Assembly (NCBI GenBank): GCA_011947345.1
Contig: JAAVTG010000702.1
Span: forward strand, 1 to 27,359
Length of the DNA stretch: 27,359 nucleotides
Source of the DNA: Phytophthora quininea
Taxonomy: Eukaryota; Oomycota; Peronosporomycetes; Peronosporales; Peronosporaceae
Direction of reading: 5' to 3'
Part shown: piece by piece, positions 17,676 to 27,359 of the stretch
Position numbering within the stretch: the stretch's first letter is position 1
Layout of the letters: each line of letters opens with the position of its first letter
Translations under genes and position numbers: made by a program
The notes under the pieces: generated by a model
What the model was told of the DNA's origin: nothing
The model's database searches: none
Seen by the model: the letters and a program-made list of their open reading frames with translations, nothing else

Positions 17676-18955
17676 TCTTCTGTGGCTTTTTCTTACTACT
17701 CTTCTTGGCGACTACAGCGTCGTCCACCTTTGGTGCTGCTAGTACGGCATCCATTTCCCCATCCATGCCGACACCTTCCTCGTAGAAGAGGCGAATACCT
17801 TCACGCAATCTCGCATGGTAGATGGTCAGAAGCGGGTTCTCACCTTCCTGTTGAATAGCACGTTGCCGTTCACGAGCAACTTCTTCCGGCGAGGTCGACT
17901 TTGCGATCGGCAACGCTAACTCCTTGATCAGTCGGGAAGGGATCCCAGGGCTCGACAGCTCGCGGTTCAAGAAGGCTTCTAACAGGCTATTGCTCTCAGG
18001 TGTAAACCGTTCAAGCTCTTTAGATACACTTCCGGTGCAGGAACAGCTCCACATGCACGTCCGTACAGTACTAACATAGCATAGTACGTCTGGAAGTACA
18101 TCTGATCAAACACACAAGCCAACGCGATTGGTAGTTCATCTCTGGACGCCGTTCCCACTGCCTTCTGCGCCTTACGAAGCTGCGTCTGCAGGTCTGTCAA
18201 CAGCTGCATCTCCTGCTTCAGCTCATCGGCCGACTTTTGACCGTTCATGGTTCCTCCCGCCGCAAATTGTTTTTTCAAATTCATCAGCACAGCCTCCAGT
18301 CGATCCATGGCAGACTTAGTCCACACCCTACTTTTGAAAACACTGGCCGCCAGCCGTCCAAGTCGAATGATCTGAAACAGTGCTCCTAGAAGTCTCTGTC
18401 CTCCACTAGGCAAAGTCGAAGCTGCATCTGTGTCCTCACGTGTCACTACGGAATGCTGCAGCACTCCATGTTGACATTTCATGCACTGTGCACTCTGAAT
18501 CAAGTGCTTCTTGCTCTTATCTGCTTCATCAGCGTCTTGCAGTCCCAAATTCCTTGAGCCATTGACACAAGAGCATCCAGGAGGCCACACGCTCGAAGAG
18601 CACAGGTATCTGGCAGAATATTGGCCAGCTTCTTCAGCACTGTTTTATGAACATCTTCAGGGTCTTCTAGCTCCTTCTCCTTGGTATTTAGGTCCAGCAG
18701 CTTGATGCCTGCACTAACTCCGGCTGTACGAGCATTCTCGCTCTTAGAACCGGTTTTATGTGCCGATACTTGTCTCCGCCGGGTCTTCTTGCTCTGCTTA
18801 CGCTGCTTCACGTGCGACGCCACGTCCTGCTCCACTTCCAGCCCGTACTCGGCAGCTAGTGCAGCCATTTCATCTTCGATGAAGGCGATCTCGCCCGCCT
18901 GGAAGCCCAGGTGGCCGGCCTTGCGCTTGCGGCCGCTCTGCTTCGTCTTACCCAT
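17630..18955 (-). CDS. Basic, probably nuclear hypothetical protein (two frame changes)
   Basis: ATG 18953-18955 starts MGKTKQSGRKRKAGHLGF. A second basic cluster follows (KQRKQSKKTRRRQ), then helical regions including LKKLANILPDTCALRACGLL, LFQIIRLGRLAASVFKSR and FDQMYFQTYYAMLVLYGRA, and a lysine-rich end (KKSSKKKPQKKHYRREK). I do not recognise the family. The basic ends suggest a nuclear or nucleolar location (inference). The frame changes near 18520-18560 and near 18010-18020 (AAAGAGCTTGAA, fits one missing base). Protein-like sequence continues across both. The start lies 149 bases from the start of the divergent Tudor-like gene, suggesting a shared promoter region. The 3' end runs into the methyltransferase-like sequence without a clear gap. 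Confidence 0.55.
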
Positions 18956-19103
18956 GTTGAATTGAAAGGGTTTTTGACTGGATGAAAGCAAACACCTCGT
19001 TTGGGTTAATTTTTATACCGAAAAGTCTCGTTCAAGTTGAGGAACACAAAAGCAAGTCATTCCCAGAACTTCAAGAAAAACAATCCTCAAGAGCTGCGCC
19101 CCC

Positions 19104-21331
19104 ATGGCCAAGAGCAAGATGGAGACGCCAGGGGACGGCGACGACTGGCTGGTCGTGCCCTGCGAGCGTCCCGAGCATGTTGAGAAGGGGTGGGAGTCAA
19201 GGAGCAGCCCCAAATGGACGAGGGGAGCATCCAGCGACCGAGAACGAAGGAAACCAGGCCTGGTTACTCGGGTTACGTTCTGGGGATATGCGCTTCTTCA
19301 AGGTTAAACTTTTTATTTATACATATTTTAGTGGGTGATTTTTATATGTTGTATGTTTAGGTGTCTGTGTGGCCCAATGGCAAAGATGAACCCGTTGAAG
19401 TGCATCCAGACAAGTCGCTGCTGATTGCAGTGGACAAATACTGCAGCATGGAAACATTGCAACAACTGCTTCAAGACGCAGTGGTGACGCTGCCAGAATT
19501 GCAACAATTGTTCCCAGAAGTTACAAGCGACACTGTTGCAGACGCAATTCAAGTTTGTGTCCTTTCGGATGACAAGACGTCATGGGAACCAGTTGCAAAA
19601 GAGAGTCACGCTTTCAGGAGAACACTCGGCAGCAAGATGAAGACAATGAAGATGCCGCGGAGTACATGGTGGGGACTATTGATGTACCAGACGACGCGGA
19701 AATAGGAGATCTCCTCGTGGAGACGAGATTTGTTGCTAGTAGTGGGGACGGACTGGTTGACTGGCGCCTAGGCAGGTTTTATACCGATATTAAGAAGAAT
19801 GTGTGGCGTTTCCAGCTGCAGATAGGCCAATTGATCGACGCGCTTGACACGGACAAGCGGTGGTATGAGTCTCGCGTCGTTGACGTGGGTCCTAGCCACG
19901 TCAAGGTTCACTATCGAGGCTGGACGGCGAAGTGGGATGAATGGCTGCATCGAATGTCGTCGCGGCTAGCGCCACTGCACAAATACGTGCGCAATTGGCG
20001 AGACTTTGAGGTCGGCGACGAGGTTATGGTAGGCACGGAGATTCCTGGAAAAAGGTACCCAGAGTGGCGGAATGCCTGCGTGACTGCTCGTGAGGCCACT
20101 GGAAAAGATGGCTCGTTCCAACTAATCGAGCTTGATGTGGATGGATCCAAATACTGGATGGACACACAAGACGAGCTGCTTTGTCCACTGGGCACGCACA
20201 AGGCTGTCAATGCCACCAAGAAAGAAGCTGCATCAGTCTTGACAGTTCCTCCTTCGTTACTGCAAGATTACTTTGATCTTCCAGAGGAGCCTGTGGGCTC
20301 GTTACCAAATGAAGTTGAATCTGCTTCCGAAATGATGCAAAACATGCAGTTCGCCGAAGGAGACGACTGGTGTGTGGTTGATGACGAGTTCGAAGGTGAC
20401 GATATCGAACCGGTCAGCAAGAAGACCAATCAAGAAGACAATCAGGGCGATAACGACAATCCCAACGATCAAACCCTACAGAATCAAAGCTCCTCCGAGT
20501 GTAGCCAAAGCGCTACCTCGATTGCAACGCCGATTGTAGCAGCAGCGGCGAATCGACGGACTGTACGATCGGCGCAATGTCTGCAACAGCAGAGAAAGTG
20601 TCGTCTGCGGTGAATCTACCTGACCAAGACAGCGAGGACGAAGAGAGCTGGCGATTCGAGCTCGAGATCGGACAACTTGTGGACGCTCTCGACACGGACA
20701 ACAATTGGTACGTTAGGCCCATTGTATCCCGTTGTATCCTTCATCTAACCAGCAGCTTAGGTATGAGTCCCGGGTCGTGGCTGTCAGCTCCACTTTTGTC
20801 AAGGTGCACTACCGTGGCTGGACATCCAAGTGGGACGAGTGGCTGGAGCGCACGTCGAGTCGCATTGCGCCACTGCACAGCAAAGTGCCCGACTGGCGCA
20901 TGTTCAAAGTGTACGACGAAGTGCTGGTGGGGCGCAAGGTAAACACGAAAAAGTATCCCGAGTGGCGCAATGCCGTCGTCACTGCCTGCGAGAACTGCGA
21001 GGTGGACGGTTCGCTTCGGATCGAGGTGGACATCGATGGCGTCCGAGTATGGATGGACGCGCAGGACGAGCTGCTGTGTCTGCCAGGGACCCACAAGGCG
21101 TTGAACGCGCCGGTGCTCACTCGCTCGTCGTCTCTTTTTAAGGGGCGAACACAGTGTCAAGTGCTATCAGGCTGTAGGCAATTCATTTTCGTGCTTCAAC
21201 GTCCACACCCAACCGCAATCTCGTCAAATTGTCCACTTGAATACTCTGGTCTCCGATACGTGGCCCCAATCGCAAAGAATTCCCTCGTTGTTGGTATAGT
21301 GAAGTGCGCGTTGTTCATGGATTATACATGA
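19104..21331 (+). CDS. Protein with two tandem Tudor/MBT-like modules (interrupted frame, two introns)
   Basis: ATG 19104-19106 gives MAKSKMETPGDGDDWLVV. After an intron (19303-19360) comes VSVWPNGKDEPVEVHPDKSL. Two related modules follow. Module 1 (about 19800-20215) has WYESRVVDVGPSHVKVHYRG, KWDEWLHRMSSRLAPLH, YPEWRNA and DELLCPLGTHKA. Module 2 (about 20645-21110) repeats the pattern with VHYRGW, KWDEWLERTSSRIAPLH and DELLCLPGTHKA. The W...V.VHY.GW..KWDEW pattern is that of Tudor-knot/MBT-like chromatin or RNA-binding barrels, so a binding role is inferred. An acidic, Asn/Gln-rich linker separates the modules. Frame changes near 19190-19280, 19615-19640 and 20530-20600 fit indels. The C-terminus after about 21120 is uncertain. 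The latest stop in frame is TGA 21329-21331. Confidence 0.65.
19303..19360 (+). other. Intron 1 of the Tudor-like gene (58 bp)
   Basis: GTTAAA donor after ...TTCTTCAAG, T-rich body, TTTAG acceptor. Removing it joins SGDMRFFK to VSVWPNGKDEP in frame. Size fits short oomycete introns. Confidence 0.65.
20708..20760 (+). other. Intron in module 2 of the Tudor-like gene (53 bp)
   Basis: Donor GTACGT, acceptor CTTAG. Splicing gives the codons for DNNWYESR, exactly matching the uninterrupted DKRWYESR of module 1, which has no intron at that position. Confidence 0.8.
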
Positions 21332-21431
21332 TTGGCTGATTGGCCGAACCCCAATCCTCGTTGTTAGAATATAGTTGCAATTCGAGCGCAAAACACATTT
21401 TGGCGAGAAGCGCAAAACCAGAGCCCAAGCA

Positions 21432-22505
21432 ATGCAGCAGACAGGTCGCGTCGTGGCTGCGCCGACGGACGACGCCAGTCGCCTGGTGTCCAGCGAGGAA
21501 GAGATGCTGCGTCTGGCGCCGCTGCCGCACGAGCGCGTCGTGTACTGGGGCTCCGGCAGTCCGCAAGGTAAGCGAAAGAACCAGCCCCAACTTGATGATA
21601 CATTCTTATTTTTCGTTAAAGTAACCATTATTTCTTGTATACTCTACCCACAGCCTGGCGGATCCTCATCGCGTTGGAAGAGAAGAGATTGGCGTACCGA
21701 AGTGTATGCGTGAGCTTCAGCAGCGGCGTGCTCAAGACCCCCTTCTTCAGAGCGCTGAACCCTCGCATGCGCATCCCAGTGCTAGTGGAGCCGGCGGAGC
21801 TGCCGCCGACGGAGGAAGGAGAGAGCACTGACGAAGAGAATAAGACTCCCAAAAGCAAAGTCGCAGAGGCGGCCATGGGCATCTCCCGACTCATGACAGC
21901 GTCCGTGGCTCAGTACCGAACCATTGTGTACGAGTCCGGCGCCATCTTGGAGTATCTGGAGAAGAAATACCCCCATATCCCATGCATGCCAGAGTCTCCA
22001 GCGCTTTACGCAGTGGCGCAGTCCAGACTGCACGAAGCCAATGAGATTCTGTCGGTCGTGGGCGACCTCGTGGTCTATCTGAGACGGTTCCCTCAAGATC
22101 GACGCAACCCGCAGGTGCTGAACGCCAAGTGGGCGTCTGTGGAGAGCGAGTTGAGCTTGTGGGAGTCCTATCTGGACGGCCACCAGTTCCTCGTGGACCA
22201 AGAGCAGCCGTATTTATGCGATTTCACGCTCTTCAGCAACATTGCCTACGCGGTGAGGTGTGGGCTGCAGCTCGACGGGCTCTACCCAAGACTCGCCATG
22301 TTCTACGTGCGATTGTGTGCAGGGAATCGATCGAAAAGACCTGGCCGCCGCACTGGCGAACGACTATTGGACTCAAGGTGCTGACCAAGACGTGCTGTTA
22401 CTGTGGGGTCGTGCGGACCAGCCGTGCGTATGCAAACAGCGAGCGGCGCCGCCACGGATGATGGTGTCGCCACCGTCGTCAATGCCCACCCAGCAGTCGT
22501 CGTGA
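21432..22505 (+). CDS. Glutathione S-transferase-like protein (one intron, one frame change)
   Basis: The thioredoxin-like N-terminal domain reads VVYWGSGSPQ, then after the intron AWRILIALEEKRLAYRSV, LNPRMRIPVLVE and YESGAILEYLEKKYP, the glutathione-binding layout of GSTs (SP at the active-site turn, PVL cis-proline, ES-AI). An unusual acidic insertion (about 30 residues, PPTEEGESTDEENKTPK) lies between the PVLVE strand and the YES motif. The helical C-terminal domain follows (LWESYLDGHQFLVDQEQPYL, CDFTLFSNIAYAV). A frame change near 22310-22325 switches to GIDRKDLAAALANDYW and the stop TGA 22503-22505. Role: conjugation of glutathione to electrophiles, or a related thiol transfer. Substrate unknown. 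Start ATG 21432 was chosen. An upstream in-frame start at 21375 is possible. Confidence 0.75.
21568..21653 (+). other. Intron of the GST-like gene (86 bp)
   Basis: Donor GTAAGC after CCGCAAG, acceptor CCCACAG. Splicing joins SPQ to AWRILIALEEK in frame, restoring the GST active-site helix. Confidence 0.85.
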
Positions 22506-22837
22506 TACCCGTGTAGGAAATGAGCTTCAAGTTACCTGGTGAGAAGAGTTTGCAGTACCTGAATGGCTTCATGTTCGCATCACCTTCAAACGTTTGGTCT
22601 GCAAATACATAGTAGATTGGCCCCCAACTCCGGCGTCGTGCCGTGTCGACTTCTTCGAATGCTGTTGAAACTTTTCAAGAACGAGCTTCGGACTGATCGC
22701 GGTAATGTGTGTTGCTCGCAACTCACCATTAAAACCCTAACGAATCTGTGGCTGCTTGTTCCTCGTTAGAAGTCCGCTTTTTCTCCGGAGAGCGCACGGG
22801 GCAGTTTGTTCTTGCCCGTTAGAAAGGGTGAACGGTA
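22506..22837. other. Intergenic between GST-like and CRN-like genes
   Basis: No gene, RNA or clear repeat recognised. It should hold the 3' end of the GST-like transcript and the promoter of the CRN-like gene. Confidence 0.4.
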
Positions 22838-24635
22838 TTGCAGCCACCAACGCGTCAATTTCCAGTCCCAGTCTTGAATTTGTCAAGTGAAGAGAAGATT
22901 AGTGAAGAGCTGGAGCTGTGTTGCGTCGTGCTAGGGTCCGGGACGACTTTCCCGGTCAAGATCACTCGTTCCGCGAAAGGCTTTGACCTCCGCAGGGTGA
23001 TCGCACAAGCCAAGTGGATCAACGTGGATCCGATGGAGGTGACGATGTACCTGACAAAGGCGAAGGACAACACCTGGCTTCGAGACAGTCAGGTTTTGGA
23101 TGGGATTGTGAGCGGATCGATTGCCAATGTCTACGCCAAACTTTGGCCCATGTGGAGACTGGATGGTGACAAGTGTTTTGGGCGGAACTTTGAGCCTGAA
23201 GATGAAGACATTCACGTCCTTGTTGACTGCCCATTGAAGGAGTCTGACTCTGCCAAAGCAAAAGCAGGTCAAAAGACCTTACTCTAGAGCAAGCATGGCA
23301 GCATTCCGTGCTACACTCACTTAAAATGCTGACACTGAGCGAGATCCCGAGAATTCTTCAACGTCCACTACCGTTCCTAGTGTCGACGTCGAACACCTCC
23401 TTGCCAAAAGAGGTATTCGCTGAGAACGGCCCGATCGTGCCATCCAAACAGACTTTGACGTGGTTGAACGAAACCTGGCGAAAGCTAGACACCAAGTGGT
23501 TCAAATGGACTGTGCCGAAGGATGATTTCTCCATCTTGCTTGAGTTTACCACGTACGTGGGAATGCGAGTGGGTTTATGATGGAAACAAGTTGGCCACTG
23601 AGCGGGAAGTTTGCTCCACCGGAGGAAGGTTCAACCGTGTTTGCCAGTGTTGATCGGCTGCTGATGGTTCGCGGCGAAGTTGCTACTGCGGCTACTCCAA
23701 TCGACAAGTGCTGCGCCAATTTGACGAGCAAGATGCGAGTGTGGAACTGCATTTTTACGGTGACCTTCCTTTCCTTTTGGGCTTCGTCACGAGTGGACCG
23801 GCGCTGCGGATTGTTGCGATTGACCGAGCTCTACGTCTAACGACCGTCGCAGAATTCAAGTCGATCTTCGTTCAAAAGGCGGACGTTGTCAAGGCGTTCT
23901 ACAACTTGGCGTTTGTGCTGGTGCATATGCGACTCCTGTCTTCTCCAACACACCCAAGTTCTTTACTGCCATATACCCCGCACTGAAGGAAATGTGACTC
24001 TCACCATGCTAGATGACCGTATCGAACGAAAGATCACACGACATGATGTTCGTAACATCTACGAGACGTTGGAGAACTTGAATACATGGGGAAGCAGTGC
24101 CACGCATCTACAGACGGTGTTGAATTTAAACGGTTCATCCTGGCATTGCATCGTCCAGCTAGCTCCACTAGGCTACCAACGTCAGCCAAGCAGCACGACC
24201 GAAGTTCGCCAATGGCTGCGAGAAATACTGACAGCGTTGGCGTACTGGCATGGGAGCAACTTCTGCCACGGCAACATTTGCTGGAAGAGTATCCTCTATA
24301 CGACCGAGACAACGCAGCCGGGATACTGGTTCCTGATCGATATGGACAATGCGATGGCGAAGAAGATCGTGTGGAACTTGCCCTTCCGCGGTAGCTCGTC
24401 TGGCATGCGTAACGACTTGCAACAGTTGGGAGAAATGGTCGATGCTCTGAACAAGAAGGTGAAGCTTCCGGCAGATCTTCTGAGGATTCGGGACACGCTT
24501 CTCTCGGCGAGCAAGGCGCGAAGTCTAACTGCGAAGATGGTGCTGAATGCGATGAACGAGGTTGGGAGTGTGACGAAGACTTTTGAGACGAGAAATGCCA
24601 AGTGTCTTCCAAGATCAATGGTTGCAGCGTCATAG
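22838..24635 (+). pseudogene. CRN-like effector with degenerate kinase-like C-terminal domain
   Basis: The N-terminal part has the CRN layout: ELCCVVLGSGTTFPVKI (ubiquitin-like strand), MYLTKAKDNTWL in the place of the LFLAK...WL motif, and EDEDIHVLVDCP matching the closing HVLVVVP motif. A middle region (about 23260-23990, RILQRPLPFLVS, TWLNETWRKLDTKW, VELHFYGDLPFLLGF) is unassigned. The C-terminal part (about 24000-24635) resembles the CRN protein-kinase (D2-like) domain: an ALAYWHG helix, FCHGNICWKSIL where kinases have HRDxxxxN, and WFLIDMDNA in place of the DFG region. The catalytic Asp and the Asn of the HRD loop appear replaced (Asn and Ser). No in-frame ATG precedes the CRN start, and the frame changes about five times. 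It is either a pseudogene or a gene badly affected by sequence errors. Confidence 0.65.
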
Positions 24636-24929
24636 CGAAGTTACTTGGCATGTAGTATTTCCGTGGCGACGTTAACTCTATCAATGAACCTTCATGGAAA
24701 CCAGACTGTCAATAGCCGTGATCAAGTACAACGAGGAAGGCTCCAAGTGAAGCTGAAACAGCAAGCCGTCGTCTGGTGAACCGCGGTATTTCGTCAAACA
24801 TCAAAATCTCAACAGTTTTACGTGGAGTGCTTATCTTCCTCTTGTAGTCTGCAGGTGCTTGGAGACACGATGGGGGTCGGCGGAACTCCCAGGAAGCTGG
24901 CCGAAGTCTATTTGACAAGTGATCTACTC
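24636..24929. other. Intergenic between CRN-like gene and retrotransposon
   Basis: Nothing recognisable. Short frames here are not supported by composition or motifs. Confidence 0.35.
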
Positions 24930-25747
24930 TGTTGGGGCCCGGTTTGGAGTCCAGTTGTGCTTGGCTGGCGCTCCAGTCAACATGGTTGTCGTTATCATCA
25001 ACACGGCTGTCGTGAGTGTCAACACGTTTGGCGTTATTGCAGTGAGCCTTGGACTCGTTATGCACGAGGCCAGCAGCAGCGCTGCCGCTAGCTTGGCTGG
25101 CTGGGTACGCCTCGCACTACACTCCCATGTGTGCGTCGTTTCCGGTACCCCCAAGTGCAGCAGCGTTGGGAGCTATGCGATCCATGAATGCGACTGCCAC
25201 ATCAAACAGCGCCGCACCTGGATCACGTCCTGCTGCAGGAGCAGTGTCACAGCAGACCAATAGTGCTGCCAATGTAGCAATGCAAGACGAGCAGGAGGAA
25301 ATGTATCAATTCGAGCTGCTTCGTGACACCTGAGCTCATGATCGCGAAGCTGTGACGCATGTGCTCCAAACAAACATCACCCACGCGCCTACAGCCAAGA
25401 CGTTGACTTTCCGCGTGGCATTCCTGGACCAATTGCTTGAGCGACGAGTTGACTCCAAGACGGCGTGGCTCTGTCGCCAACCGTGGCCTCGACTCAAGGA
25501 ATTCAAGCTGTAGTCACGCCAGGAACCAGCCTGACCAATGGTGGAGTTTGGCGCACGCCTCGGTGCCTACCGATGGCGGTGTGCCCGTGTCACGAGGTCT
25601 GGAAGGACTCGAGGCACGCTGCATGTGACCTCAGTGGGTGCTGGCACGCACCCACGACTACATGTTCGAAGCGCGGTGAAGGAGCAGCCTTCCGCGACCG
25701 AGTACTTGTTTGCTTTTGCTCATTAATAAACTTTCCTTCTCGGAACA
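24930..25747 (+). repeat. Possible 5' LTR of the Gypsy-type element
   Basis: A candidate LTR runs from TGTTGGGGCCC (24930) to ...CGGAACA (25747), so the ends would be TGTT ... AACA. AATAAA (about 25725-25731), a plausible polyadenylation signal, lies near its 3' end. CCTGGGTATCGCG follows and could hold a primer-binding site beginning TGG. The partner LTR is beyond the window, so the limits are guesses from sequence pattern. Confidence 0.35.
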
Positions 25748-25941
25748 CCTGGGTATCGCGACAAAGCTAGCTTTGCGCTCATCGAAGCGTGAGTTTGTTG
25801 ATCGTCTCTCCAGTGCGCGTATCGACTGAAGATTCTACGCCGGTGTCGCCTTGGACAAGGTCATCGGGTCAAGCCGACTAAGTACGTGCTCACTTAAGTG
25901 CGGAAACGACTAAGTGCGGCTTAAGTTCGGACAACTTCAAC
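25748..25941 (+). other. Leader of the Gypsy-type element
   Basis: Untranslated stretch between the candidate LTR and the Gag start. It contains short repeats of a CTAAGTRCG / TTAAGTKCGG type (about 25878-25930) just before the ATG, possibly leader or packaging sequence. Confidence 0.35.
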
Positions 25942-27359
25942 ATGACGGGGACACGCTTCACGGTGGACTCCGACGGGGACGTGGAGATGTCGATTCCCCA
26001 ACCGATCTTTGAGGTCATCAAGGCTCCGGAGCTGACTAGCTGGGAGCATGCCGCTCTCATCGAGTGGCACCGAGAGTGGGCGGTACGTCGAGAAGATGAA
26101 ACACCGCTGCTCCACCACGGGAGAAACCTACGAGAACGTAGTGGCTACTGTCAAGGGCTCAGTGAGACGACAGACGCTGAAGAACATGGCCAAGTACGTG
26201 CTCAAGAAACCTATTGCGTCCGTCACCGACGCTGACATCATGGATGCTGTGGAAGCTCGATGCCGCACGTTGAAGAACGAGTTTGTGCCAGACGTCACTT
26301 CTCTGTTCCGTGCGAACTTAAAGATGAACCTGTCGATTGATGACTGTGACGCGCATCTTTCGCTACTATGAGGATTTCAATGGCATAGTGGAGGACAACG
26401 GTCTCCAAGGCCTTATCGGATCTGAGAACGAGAACGACCCCGAGTACAAGAGCAGGATGAAATCCCGCTGCCGTCTCCTGGTCGACAACCTGCAGCCTCC
26501 CGTCCTCAAGGCTCAAATTGGACGCCTCATCGAGTTGGAACGGCGCGACTGCAAATCTGATGATGTGGCGCTGTTTGATCTGATTCTTGAGCACGCTAAG
26601 GTGCAGCAGCGATTCCACCGCATGTCGCAGGACCATGCCGGAAGGACCGACGCCAAGTCCCCAAAGCCTGAACGGAAGCCGCAGAAGACCAGCGGGACCA
26701 AGACCGGTTCGCCAGCAACGCCCCCTCCAACGTCGACGCCACCCGGTAGCGCCGCTCGCACGGCACGTCACCAGACGGGTGCGCCGCCGACAGATGGGTG
26801 CTTGGTCTGCAAGGGGCAGCACTGGCTCAAAGACTGTCCGACGGCCACCGACGCCCAACGTGAAGAAGCTCTGCGTAAGTACCGCGAGGCTAAAGCGCAC
26901 AAGTCGGGTGCGGTGCGGTCCAAGGCTGCTAGGTACGCAGCAGACTCCAGCTCCGTCCGCATTAATGGGCTGCTCGAGATGCCATACTCGCCAGACACAG
27001 CTGCTGACCAGAGTATCGTGCCCCAAGAAACGCTGAATTCACTCCTAGCAATGCAACCCATGCTCCAAGTCACGAAGCTCCCCGCCCCTGTCGAAGCCGT
27101 GATGGCGAATGGGCAGACGCAGATGTGTGACGAGGAAGTACTATTGGACTTGGAGTTGACTACGCTTGCAGGATTGGTGGTGCTGCGGTCGGTGCCATGC
27201 TTGGTGCTGGCCGGCGACGGTGATGAATTCCTGCTGGGTCGTGAGGTACTCAAGGGACTAGGCATTGACGTGGAGCAGCAGCTCTCTCAATTGGCTGGAT
27301 CTCCACTACTCGAAGACGAGGGGGACGAATTTCCAGTAGGAGATGAGATTCACCAGTCA
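25942..27359 (+). CDS. Ty3/Gypsy-type Gag-protease (truncated by window end, two frame changes)
   Basis: ATG 25942 starts MTGTRFTVDSDGDVEMS. After a frame change near 26080 the Gag helical region continues (RQTLKNMAKYVLKK, TSLFRANLKMNL), and after a second near 26350 the frame is open to the end of the window. A proline/threonine-rich linker leads to a zinc knuckle CLVCKGQHWLKDC (C-x2-C-x3-H-x4-C, one residue shorter than the usual CCHC). Then comes the aspartic protease with DTAADQS at the catalytic position (usually DTGADxS) and FLLGREVLKGLGID near its end. This builds the particle core and cuts the polyprotein. Reverse transcriptase and integrase would lie beyond the window. Both frame changes fit single-base indels. 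Confidence 0.78.

Noticed and set aside
24034..24684. Minus-strand 216-residue frame
   Set aside because: Antisense shadow of the CRN-like kinase domain; Ser/Arg-rich without motifs.
24919..25500. Open frames in the candidate LTR as genes
   Set aside because: Short and without domains; the position before Gag and the polyadenylation-like signal fit an LTR better.
1..27359. tRNA or rRNA genes
   Set aside because: No cloverleaf-like sequence with a T-loop/A-box pattern or rRNA core segments was noticed on either strand by eye; not a computed search.

Overview
This window looks like a piece of an oomycete genome, most likely Phytophthora or a close relative. The evidence is Crinkler (CRN) effector genes and remnants, a bZIP protein of the oomycete YRKR type, several transposon families, short GT-AG introns of 53-86 bp, and compact intergenic spaces between housekeeping genes. 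Almost every recognisable gene carries one or more single-base frame changes while its protein motifs stay well conserved. I read most of these as draft-assembly indels, many of them in homopolymers. The transposon and effector relics also carry genuine decay.

Layout. At 1-4.6 kb there is a conserved gene block: the 3' part of a family I.5-type lipase (+), a mitochondrial Mn/Fe superoxide dismutase (+), and the WASH-complex subunit FAM21/WASHC2 (-) with a long tail of LFG repeats. At 4.6-7.2 kb the sequence is AT-rich and gene-poor. It holds a 21-bp minisatellite, mariner-like termini, a small basic ORF and a MULE transposase relic. From 7.23 to 11.68 kb there is a complete-looking hAT element with matching termini and an 8-bp target duplication. 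Its transposase fills the right half. The left half holds a 3'-truncated bZIP transcription-factor gene plus unidentified GC-rich sequence, as if host DNA had been captured. At 11.8-12.9 kb there is a decayed Tc1-type (DD34E) element. At 13.5-16.06 kb there is a CRN gene (-) split by a second hAT element (13827-15510, 10-bp termini, 7/8-bp target duplication). Sixteen bases upstream of the CRN start lies a scrambled, decayed copy of part of FAM21 (16.08-16.6 kb, +).

From 16.6 to 22.5 kb a second conserved block follows: a MYND-containing methyltransferase-like gene (-), a basic nuclear-type hypothetical (-), a divergently transcribed gene with two tandem Tudor/MBT-like modules (+), and a glutathione S-transferase-like gene (+). 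At 22.8-24.6 kb lies a second CRN-like gene with a kinase-like C-terminal domain that lacks key catalytic residues. The window ends inside a Ty3/Gypsy-type retrotransposon: a possible 5' LTR, then Gag with a zinc knuckle, then the start of an aspartic protease.

Overall, two blocks of ordinary genes flank a nested transposon/effector island. Transposons have interrupted other transposons and effectors there, and pieces of host genes (bZIP, FAM21) have been copied into it. This is the 'two-speed genome' pattern known from plant-pathogenic oomycetes.
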